Shown piece by piece: positions 58,152 through 64,000 of a stretch of 64,000 bases of DNA. Source of the DNA: SZUA-430 sp964646885 (GTDB taxonomy: Bacteria; Pseudomonadota; Alphaproteobacteria; Micropepsales; Micropepsaceae); assembly GCA_964646885.1 (NCBI GenBank), contig CAZYFM010000001.1, positions 35,259 to 99,258 of the forward strand, in the 5' to 3' direction. Every line of letters starts with the position of its first letter. Position 1 is the first letter of the stretch. The translations under genes were made by a program, and so were the position numbers. The notes beneath the pieces are model-generated. The model worked only from the letters and a program-made list of their open reading frames with translations. It was not told where the DNA came from and did not search any database.

Positions 58152-59120
58152 CTATCGGGCTGTGGGGACGGATCCTGCGCCACGCGCGCCCTGACCGCCA
58201 GACTTTTCGGAAGCCAGCTTCGCGATCTCGCTGATGCCGGCGATCGATCCCAGCAATCCCGCGGATTCCATGGGTAACAGCACGAATTTCTGGTTATCCG
58301 AACCCGCAAGCTCCTTGAAGGCCTCGATATACTTCTGGCCAAGGAAGTAGTTGATCGCCTGAACGTCACCCTTGGCAATGGCGTCTGACACCATCGCAGT
58401 CGCCTTTGCTTCGGCTTCGGCGGCGCGCTCGCGCGCTTCGGCGTCGCGATAGGCGGCTTCGCGCCGACCTTCGGCTTCGAGGATCGCCGACTGCTTGTTG
58501 CCTTCGGCGCGAAGGATTGCTGCCTGCTTCTGGCCATCGGCGGTCAGAACCTCGGCACGACGTTCGCGCTCGGCCTTCATCTGGCGTGCCATGGATTCCG
58601 TGATGTCCGACGGCGGGGACAGGTCCTTGATCTCGATGCGCGTCGCCTTCACGCCCCAGGGCTGCGTGGCCGCATCGATGACGCGCAGCAGCTTGACATT
58701 GATTTCGTCGCGCTTCGAGAGCACCTCGTCGAGATCCATCGAGCCGATCACGGTGCGGACATTGGTCAGCGCCAGGTTGGCAATCGCACGATTCAGGTCC
58801 TGGACTTCATAGGCCGCGCGCGCGGCGTCGACGACCTGGATGAACGCGATCGCGTCCGCGGTCACCTGCGCGTTGTCCTTCGTGATCACTTCCTGGCTTG
58901 GAATGTCGAGCACCGTTTCCATCATCGACATCTTGCGTCCGATGCGGTCGAACAGCGGATTGATGAAGGCAAGCCCGGGCTTGAGCGTGCGCGTGTAGCG
59001 ACCAAACTGCTCAACCGTCCACTCGTAGCCCTGTGGAACGAACTTGACCGCGCGAAACACGAGAATGATTGCAGCCACAAGGAGAAACGTCACAAACGTC
59101 GTCCCGAAGTCATCAAACAT
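58152..59120 (-). CDS. SPFH/stomatin family membrane protein (QmcA-like)
   Basis: A 322-residue stomatin-like protein. A short N-terminal membrane anchor (about 9-27) precedes the SPFH domain (about 30-190; V-P-Q-G-Y-E-W-T-V-E-Q-F-G-R-Y, then D-I-P-S-Q-E-V-I-T-K-D-N). An Ala/Glu/Arg-rich coiled coil (about 190-245) follows. The ATG at 59120 has AAGGGGA eight bases upstream; an upstream extension of 18 residues is not conserved. It forms a two-gene unit with nfeD. Such proteins form large membrane rings. Confidence 0.92.
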   Translation of the reverse strand: MFDDFGTTFVTFLLVAAIILVFRAVKFVPQGYEWTVEQFGRYTRTLKPGLAFINPLFDRIGRKMSMMETVLDIPSQEVITKDNAQVTADAIAFIQVVDAARAAYEVQDLNRAIANLALTNVRTVIGSMDLDEVLSKRDEINVKLLRVIDAATQPWGVKATRIEIKDLSPPSDITESMARQMKAERERRAEVLTADGQKQAAILRAEGNKQSAILEAEGRREAAYRDAEARERAAEAEAKATAMVSDAIAKGDVQAINYFLGQKYIEAFKELAGSDNQKFVLLPMESAGLLGSIAGISEIAKLASEKSGGQGARGAGSVPTAR

Positions 59121-59279
59121 GGAAATCCCCTTTTGTTGAAGTGGCCGCTTTCGCGGAAATAAGCCACGAATCACGTCAAATCATAGCGAAGCTCACATCA
59201 GGGCGTCTTGATCAGCGGGGCTCAAATGGCATATGGCCCATGGAATGGGGCCTGCAAGGGACTTGAAAAGGAGAATTCG

Positions 59280-59870
59280 ATGACAGACAGCAAGCTGAAC
59301 CGCCGCCAGGCACTGCAGAAAAGCGCCGGAGGCGCGATCTCCCTCGCCGCCGCCATGGCGCTTCTGAACGAGCCCGCCTTCGCGGACGAGACCTACTCGA
59401 AAAGCGAAATCGTCAACAAGGTCGCCGGCTTCTTCGGTGTGGCGGCCCAGACGGCAGCCGAGATCGTCGAGCACATCTTTGCCGACCTGGGACGCCCGAA
59501 CGCCTACATCACGGGCGAGGAAGGCTCAGGCGCCATCGGCGTGGGCCTGCGCTATGGCAAGGGCTACATGCACCGCAAGAATTACAAGAACCAGCTGGTT
59601 TACTGGCAGGGTCCGTCGATCGGCTTCGACATTGGCGGCAACGCCTCGAAGTGCTTCACGCTGGTCTACCAGATCCGTCGCCAGAGCGAGATCTACCAGC
59701 GCTTCCCGGGCGTCGAAGGCAGCGCCTACTTCATCGGCGGTCTCGGCGTGAACTACCAGCGCTCCGGCCGCATCTCGCTGGCGCCGATCCGCGCCGGCGT
59801 CGGCTTCCGCACGGGCGTGAACGTCGGCTACCTGAGCTACACGGAAGACCGCGACATCCTTCCGTTCTGA
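59280..59870 (+). CDS. eipA: EipA-like (DUF1134) envelope protein
   Basis: A 196-residue exported protein. The signal peptide has a twin-arginine look (N-R-R-Q-A-L-Q-K-S-A then a hydrophobic stretch ending P-A-F-A, about 1-36). The DUF1134 domain (about 40-196) has F-G-V-A-A-Q-T-A-A, Y-I-T-G-E-E-G-S-G-A, L-R-Y-G-K-G and G-P-S-I-G-F-D-I-G-G-N. Brucella EipA of this family supports cell-envelope integrity. The ATG follows AAAAGGAG; an upstream frame of 24 codons lacks resemblance. A terminator follows. Confidence 0.85.
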   Translation: MTDSKLNRRQALQKSAGGAISLAAAMALLNEPAFADETYSKSEIVNKVAGFFGVAAQTAAEIVEHIFADLGRPNAYITGEEGSGAIGVGLRYGKGYMHRKNYKNQLVYWQGPSIGFDIGGNASKCFTLVYQIRRQSEIYQRFPGVEGSAYFIGGLGVNYQRSGRISLAPIRAGVGFRTGVNVGYLSYTEDRDILPF

Positions 59871-59893
59871 TCGGAAGACAACGGAAATTGTGC

Positions 59894-59925
59894 AAAGGCC
59901 GGCAGCGATGCCGGCCTTTTTCTTT
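59894..59925 (+). terminator. intrinsic terminator after eipA
   Basis: AAAGGCCGGCA-GCGA-TGCCGGCCTTT is a perfect 11-bp stem with a GCGA tetraloop followed by TTCTTT. Confidence 0.88.
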
Positions 59926-59976
59926 GGGCCGGAACCACATCGTGCAAGAATCCCGCTCTCGCAGGGATTCGACGAA

Positions 59977-60861
59977 ATGAAACACATCGTGGTCACCGCC
60001 GCGGACGAGGCTTACGAAGGCCTGCTCTTCGATCTGGTGACATCTCTCCTGCCTCACCTTGAAAGCCTCAACCTCGCGATCGGCTGCCTCGACATCGGCC
60101 TCTCGGAGACAGCGCGCGAGAAACTCGCGAACCTGCCTGTGACGCTGGCGAGACCTTCCTGGCCCTTCCGGCCGCAAGCGCTGTTCGACGCAGACCCGAA
60201 ATACCTTTGCCGTGCCGCACGTCCCTTCCTGCCGGACTTGTTTCCCGGATTCACGACGTATGTGTGGATGGATGCCGACACATGGCTGCAGGACCCGGCA
60301 GGGCTCAGATGGCTGATGGCGGCGAGCGCCTACGCGGATCTGGCTGGTATCCCGACTGTGCATCGAAGCTACGTGTTCCGTGAGCATGACATGACATGGC
60401 TCGTCCGGCGCTATGAAATGGCATTTGGCCGGACCATTGCCATGAAGCTCATGCAGCACTCCTATATGAATTCCGGCGTGTTCGCGTCGTCCGCGCGTTC
60501 GCCGCTCTGGAAGAAGTTTGCAGCGCGCTTCCAGGCAGCGCTGGATCGCTGGCAGGGAGATTTCCTCTCCGATCAGGCCGTCCTGAATGCCGTTTCGCAA
60601 CTGGACGGCATCACGACAGAGAAACTGCCTGCGCAGGCCAACTGGATCTGCCACCTCGCGCGCCCCGTCTGGGATCCTCGCCGACGGCTGTTCTGCGCGC
60701 CCAGCATGCCGTTCGAGCCGCTGATGATCCTGCACAACACGTTCAACGCGAAGCAGGATCGCCATCCGGTCAGGTCGCTGCCGGGGGACACCATCTCCAC
60801 AGCACTCACCTACAGCGCATTCCTGGAGTTGCGCGACCATCGTGTCCCGCTGACCGCGTGA
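59977..60861 (+). CDS. glycosyltransferase-like protein (GT-A fold, DxD)
   Basis: A 294-residue protein resembling GT8-type or related nucleotide-sugar transferases. A D99-A-D101 metal-binding motif follows hydrophobic Y-V-W-M (V-W-M-D-A-D-T-W). Later features are N-S-G-V-F-A-S-S and D-Q-A-V-L-N-A, which match the usual second conserved region of GT-A enzymes. There is no signal or membrane helix. The ATG at 59977 has AGGGA nine bases upstream. It stands alone; acceptor and donor are unknown. Confidence 0.75.
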   Translation: MKHIVVTAADEAYEGLLFDLVTSLLPHLESLNLAIGCLDIGLSETAREKLANLPVTLARPSWPFRPQALFDADPKYLCRAARPFLPDLFPGFTTYVWMDADTWLQDPAGLRWLMAASAYADLAGIPTVHRSYVFREHDMTWLVRRYEMAFGRTIAMKLMQHSYMNSGVFASSARSPLWKKFAARFQAALDRWQGDFLSDQAVLNAVSQLDGITTEKLPAQANWICHLARPVWDPRRRLFCAPSMPFEPLMILHNTFNAKQDRHPVRSLPGDTISTALTYSAFLELRDHRVPLTA

Positions 60862-60871
60862 AGCAGGCACG

Positions 60872-60903
60872 AAAAAGCCGCCCGCCTGTTGGGCGGACGG
60901 CTT
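60872..60903 (-). terminator. intrinsic terminator after the glycine-rich gene
   Basis: AAGCCGCCCGCC pairs with GGGCGGACGGCTT around a short loop. On the minus strand the stem is followed by TTTTTC, so it ends the glycine-rich gene; its position 10 bp past the glycosyltransferase stop lets it serve both. Confidence 0.75.
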
Positions 60904-60921
60904 CATGACTTCAGCCGGTTG

Positions 60922-62256
60922 TTACTCGGAGAGCCAGTAGGTCATGCCCGGATTGGGGCGACCCACGAAGCACTGCCGGTTCAGGCGGTAGAAGCGGATG
61001 ACTTCCTCGGCCTGGCGGGCCTCGGATTCATTCCCGCCCATGTCGAGCATCCAGTGGCTGCCATCGACAACTTTCCACGCGCCACCGACCCAGCGGGCCT
61101 GCGTCGTGTTCGGATTGTTGCCAACGCAGTCGTCACCCGGCATGCCGCCGGAGGGAACCGTGCTGCCACGCTTGAAGTAGATCATGCTCGGGTTCGGGCG
61201 ACCGATGTAGCAGGTCTCCGTGAACCGGTAGTGACGGATCACGTTCGCTGCACGCTGCGCTTCCACGGCATTCGAACCGAACGCCATCATCTGCTGCGGA
61301 CCATCGACAACCTTCCACTGTCCGCCCACGAACGAGGCCTGGACATTGTTCCAGTTGAAGCCGATGCAGTCCTCGCTGAAGCTCAGGCCGCCATAACCGC
61401 CACCGCCGGGACCGCCGCCGGGGCCACCACCACCGCCCGGAGGCCAGCCGCCGCCACCACCCGGAGGCCATCCACCACCGCCGCCAGGGCCGCCGGAAAG
61501 GCGACGGAGCGACGAGATGTTGTCATTGAAGCCCCACGGTGCGAGCACGGGTGTGTCCGCGTCAATCGTTCGGCACGGCGGATTGTAGTTCGCGTCCTTG
61601 CAAACCTGCCAGACTTCACCGGGCGACACGCGAATGCTGCTCGTGATGTCGTTCCAGCCGAGAGGTGCGAGGTTCGGCGTGTTCGAGTTCACGAACAGGC
61701 TTCCGCCAGTGAAGAACGGGTTCTCGAACAGGGTGAGACCGCTTCCGCCGCCACCGCCGGGACCACCGCCGCCGCCGGGACCGCCACCACCGCCAGGTCC
61801 GGGCGGCCAGCCGCCCCAACCGGGCCAGCCACCGAAGTGCTTGCGCAGGTTGCCGCGCGTTGTATACGGCCTGCGGCCGGAGCCGTCCGTGAAGCGCGTG
61901 AAGATCGTGTATTGCAAGCTGTCACCGGGACGGTCCCTGAGATGAAGGATCGTCTGGGCAAAGCCGGGATTGAACGTGACCGTCAGGTCCGTTGCCTGCG
62001 TGGCCGGATTGCCTGCGGGGCTCGGCGAGTAGGCCACGGCCTGCTCTGTCCCCCAATCACAGTCCGACGGGCTGCACTGCCCCCACACGCGAACCTTCAG
62101 CCCGCCCGCAGCAGGCGTGATGCGCACGCGCGTGATGCTCGACGTTCCGGCATCTTCATTCCGCCAGTCACCCGTAAACTCACCGTAGCCTGCCGCCATG
62201 ACAGGGCTGACGGTCATCGCGGTCACAGCCGCGACAAGGAGCGCTTTGAAGCGCAT
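60922..62256 (-). CDS. secreted mosaic protein: glycine-rich linkers, crystallin-like domain, tandem repeats
   Basis: A 444-residue exported protein. Signal peptide 1-22. The first domain (about 23-140) has W-G-Q-C-S-P-S-D-C-D-W-G. A Gly/Pro/Trp linker (141-172) leads to a beta/gamma-crystallin-like domain (173-253; L-T-L-F-E-N-P-F-F-T-G and W-N-D-I-T-S-S-I-R-V, with F-N-D-N-I-S-S-L-R as the second half). A second Gly-rich linker (254-290) precedes two tandem repeats (about 297-364 and 377-444), each with W-K-V-V-D-G and I/V-G-R-P-N-P. The ATG has AAGGAGAGG. Function unknown; each domain has conserved Cys residues. Confidence 0.8.
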   Translation of the reverse strand: MRFKALLVAAVTAMTVSPVMAAGYGEFTGDWRNEDAGTSSITRVRITPAAGGLKVRVWGQCSPSDCDWGTEQAVAYSPSPAGNPATQATDLTVTFNPGFAQTILHLRDRPGDSLQYTIFTRFTDGSGRRPYTTRGNLRKHFGGWPGWGGWPPGPGGGGGPGGGGGPGGGGGSGLTLFENPFFTGGSLFVNSNTPNLAPLGWNDITSSIRVSPGEVWQVCKDANYNPPCRTIDADTPVLAPWGFNDNISSLRRLSGGPGGGGGWPPGGGGGWPPGGGGGPGGGPGGGGYGGLSFSEDCIGFNWNNVQASFVGGQWKVVDGPQQMMAFGSNAVEAQRAANVIRHYRFTETCYIGRPNPSMIYFKRGSTVPSGGMPGDDCVGNNPNTTQARWVGGAWKVVDGSHWMLDMGGNESEARQAEEVIRFYRLNRQCFVGRPNPGMTYWLSE

Positions 62257-62292
62257 GTTCCTCTCCTTCTCTTTTGTCTCGACCGGGCACAT

Positions 62293-62502
62293 TGCCCGGG
62301 GAACAGGGGGAATTTAGCCCTTGGTGAGGATTAAGCTAGGCGGCGTCCATCACACACGCCCTTGTTGTCTACCGTTCATCTTCGGGGACAAGTGATGACG
62401 CACCTGCGAAAAGGGTTTGACCTTGGGGCCTGAATCAAGCCACAAGACCCACGGGACACGTCCCCCCAACGGGACGCGCCCATTCTGAAAGGAATGGATA
62501 CA
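62293..62502 (+). promoter_or_regulatory. serC leader with GGGAC hairpins
   Basis: The region before serC has several GC-rich inverted repeats: GGGAC-AC-GTCCC near 62453 and AACGGGACGCGCCC near 62469. A structured serC leader has been described in some alphaproteobacteria, but I cannot confirm that this is the same motif. The first part of the gap also holds the promoter of the glycine-rich gene. Confidence 0.3.
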
Positions 62503-63654
62503 ATGACAGGCAAGCCTACCGTTCGGCCGCAGCGGCCGCATTTTTCGTCTGGCCCATGCGCAAAGCGCCCCGGCTGGGCTCCCCAGAACCTCAAGACAGA
62601 AAGCCTCGGCAGGTCCCATCGGTCCAAGCTGGGCAAGGCGCGTCTCGAACTCGCCATTTCACAGACCCGCAAGGTGCTTGGCGTTCCGGCAGACTACCGC
62701 ATAGGCATCGTGCCCGCGTCGGACACCGGCGCCGTCGAGATGTGCCTCTGGTCGATGCTGGGCCCGCGCCCCGTCGACATCCTCGTCTGGGAAAGCTTCG
62801 GGCAGGAATGGGCAACCGACATCACGAAGCAGTTGAAGCTGCCGGATGCAAAGGTGCTGAAAGCCGCCTATGGCGCGCTGCCGGACCTCGCGCAGGTCAA
62901 TCCGGCGCACGACGTGGTCTTCACGTGGAATGGCACGACCTCGGGCGTGAAGGTGCCCGACGGCAACTGGATTTCCGACAGCCGTGAAGGCCTGACAATC
63001 TGCGATGCCACGTCGGCCGCCTTCGCGCAGGACCTGCCGTGGGCCAAGCTCGACGTCGTGACCTTCTCCTGGCAGAAGGCACTGGGGGGCGAAGGCGCGC
63101 ATGGCGTCCTTATCCTGTCCCCGCGCGCCGTCGCGCGGCTCGAGAGCTACAAGCCGTCCTGGCCGATCCCGAAGATCTTCCGCATGACGAAGGACGGCAA
63201 GCTCATTGAAGGCATCTTCAAGGGCGAGACGATCAACACCCCGTCCATGCTCTGCGTCGAGGACTATCTCGACGCGCTGGAATGGGCAGAGTCCGTCGGC
63301 GGCTTCAAGGCCCTGAAGGGCCGCGCGGATGAAAACCTCCACGTGATCGAGAAATGGACGAAGTCATCGGGCTGGTGCGATTTCCTCGCGGCCACGCCTG
63401 CGACGCGTTCGAACACGTCGGTCTGCCTGAAGATCATCGACCCCTGGTTCACGGCGAAGGATGCCGAAGGCCAGGCCGCGGCCGCCAAGAAGATCGCCGA
63501 CCTCCTCGAAAAGGAAGGCGTGGCGTTTGACATCGGCGCCTATCGCGACGCACCGCCGGGCCTGCGTATCTGGGCCGGCGCCACGGTCGAGAATGCAGAC
63601 ATGAAGGCCCTCATGCCCTGGCTCGACTGGGCCTGGTCGCAGGTCAAGGCCTGA
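62503..63654 (+). CDS. serC: phosphoserine aminotransferase SerC
   Basis: A 383-residue PLP enzyme forming 3-phosphoserine from 3-phosphohydroxypyruvate. N-terminal F-S-S-G-P-C-A-K-R-P-G-W is typical of the alphaproteobacterial branch, and the PLP lysine is K192 in F-S-W-Q-K-A-L-G-G-E-G-A-H-G. It starts at the second of two ATGs; the first, at 62494, directly abuts AAAGGA, so this ATG gives better spacing. serA follows after 63 bp, forming the serine pathway operon. Confidence 0.94.
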   Translation: MTGKPTVRPQRPHFSSGPCAKRPGWAPQNLKTESLGRSHRSKLGKARLELAISQTRKVLGVPADYRIGIVPASDTGAVEMCLWSMLGPRPVDILVWESFGQEWATDITKQLKLPDAKVLKAAYGALPDLAQVNPAHDVVFTWNGTTSGVKVPDGNWISDSREGLTICDATSAAFAQDLPWAKLDVVTFSWQKALGGEGAHGVLILSPRAVARLESYKPSWPIPKIFRMTKDGKLIEGIFKGETINTPSMLCVEDYLDALEWAESVGGFKALKGRADENLHVIEKWTKSSGWCDFLAATPATRSNTSVCLKIIDPWFTAKDAEGQAAAAKKIADLLEKEGVAFDIGAYRDAPPGLRIWAGATVENADMKALMPWLDWAWSQVKA

Positions 63655-63717
63655 ACCTGGGAGCGCGGGCAATCAGCCCGCCCCCACCTCTCATCCAATC
63701 ATTTCCGGAACACTTCC

Positions 63718-64000
63718 ATGCCCAAAGTCCTGATCTCTGATCAATTGTCCCCGGCTGCCGTGCAGATCTTCAAGGATCGCGGCGTCGACGTCGACGTGAA
63801 GGTTGGCCTCTCGAAGGACGAGCTGAAGACCATCATCGGCAAGTATGACGGCCTCGCGATCCGCTCCGCGACCAAGGTCACCGCCGACGTGCTCGCCGCG
63901 GCGACGAACCTCAAGGTCATCGGCCGCGCCGGCATCGGCGTCGACAACGTCGACATTCCGGCAGCGACGGGACGTGGCGTGATCGTCATGAACACGCCGC
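63718..64000 (+). CDS. serA: D-3-phosphoglycerate dehydrogenase SerA, N-terminal part
   Basis: The first 94 codons of SerA, running off the right edge. It starts P-K-V-L-I-S-D-Q-L-S and contains G-L-A-I-R-S-A-T-K-V-T and V-I-G-R-A-G-I-G-V-D-N-V-D, the hallmark of 2-hydroxyacid dehydrogenases of the SerA group. It oxidises 3-phosphoglycerate, the first serine step; the next step is catalysed by the adjacent SerC. GGA lies nine bases before the ATG. The NAD-binding domain is outside the window. Confidence 0.93.
   Translation, partial: MPKVLISDQLSPAAVQIFKDRGVDVDVKVGLSKDELKTIIGKYDGLAIRSATKVTADVLAAATNLKVIGRAGIGVDNVDIPAATGRGVIVMNTP

Noticed and set aside
61383..61819. Glycine-rich low-complexity stretches as a DNA minisatellite
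   Set aside because: The GGC/CCG-rich repeats encode in-frame Gly/Pro linkers of a signal-peptide-bearing protein and are better explained as coding sequence.
1..64000. CRISPR array or prophage
   Set aside because: No regularly spaced repeats, cas genes, terminase, capsid or tail genes are seen; all long stretches are explained by chromosomal genes.

Overview
The window is about 64 kb of GC-rich chromosomal DNA from an alphaproteobacterium. The evidence is a CtrA response regulator, its partners SciP and ChpT, the sigma54 flagellar activator FlbD, TTAA-N7-TTAA CtrA boxes, a GAAC-N7-GAAC alphaproteobacterial SOS box and an EipA/DUF1134 envelope protein. Coding density is high, with 4-bp ATGA/GTGA overlaps. 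I see no prophage, insertion sequence with a transposase, CRISPR array or rRNA. I cannot name the genus.

Left part (1-15.6 kb): a partial PP2C-like gene, CCA tRNA nucleotidyltransferase, a Nudix hydrolase and a DUF1285 protein run leftwards. Divergent from them is a four-gene Bat-like operon (MoxR ATPase, DUF58 protein, DUF4159 membrane protein, large membrane protein). Then come GNAT and DUF1003 proteins, an SDR plus iron-type alcohol dehydrogenase pair, a second Nudix protein, a short flagellin-like protein without the usual N-terminus, a methyltransferase and an NTF2-like protein.

Middle-left (15.6-27.9 kb): motA behind a perfect CtrA box, a 49-codon membrane ORF, a PiuC-type dioxygenase, and a bacterial ionotropic-glutamate-receptor-like channel. 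A probable lysine-degradation locus follows (ALDH7, a ThDP enzyme and a saccharopine-dehydrogenase-family enzyme, with a divergent Lrp/AsnC regulator and repeated operator-like DNA). Then threonine ammonia-lyase, a PAS_5 protein, tRNA-Met(CAT) and mnmA.

Flagellar and cell-cycle core (27.9-56.8 kb): flgL-flgK diverge from fliK-flgD-flgE across an intergenic region holding two back-to-back sigma54 promoters and several ftr-like FlbD sites. Next are sciP, then fliF-fliG-fliH-fliN-flbD-flhA. After some membrane, transport and SOS genes come fliI-fliJ and, divergently, ctrA, then the chemotaxis operon cheA-cheW-cheY-cheB-cheR and chpT. Exact or near CtrA boxes lie before motA, fliF, fliI/ctrA, cheA and chpT. 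This suggests that CtrA, kept active by ChpT and opposed by SciP, drives early flagellar, stator and chemotaxis genes, and that FlbD with sigma54 drives late hook and junction genes.

Right part (56.9-64 kb): a CysQ/inositol-phosphatase family enzyme, an NfeD plus SPFH membrane pair, the EipA-like protein, a DxD glycosyltransferase-like protein, a mosaic glycine-rich crystallin-like secreted protein, serC, and the start of serA.
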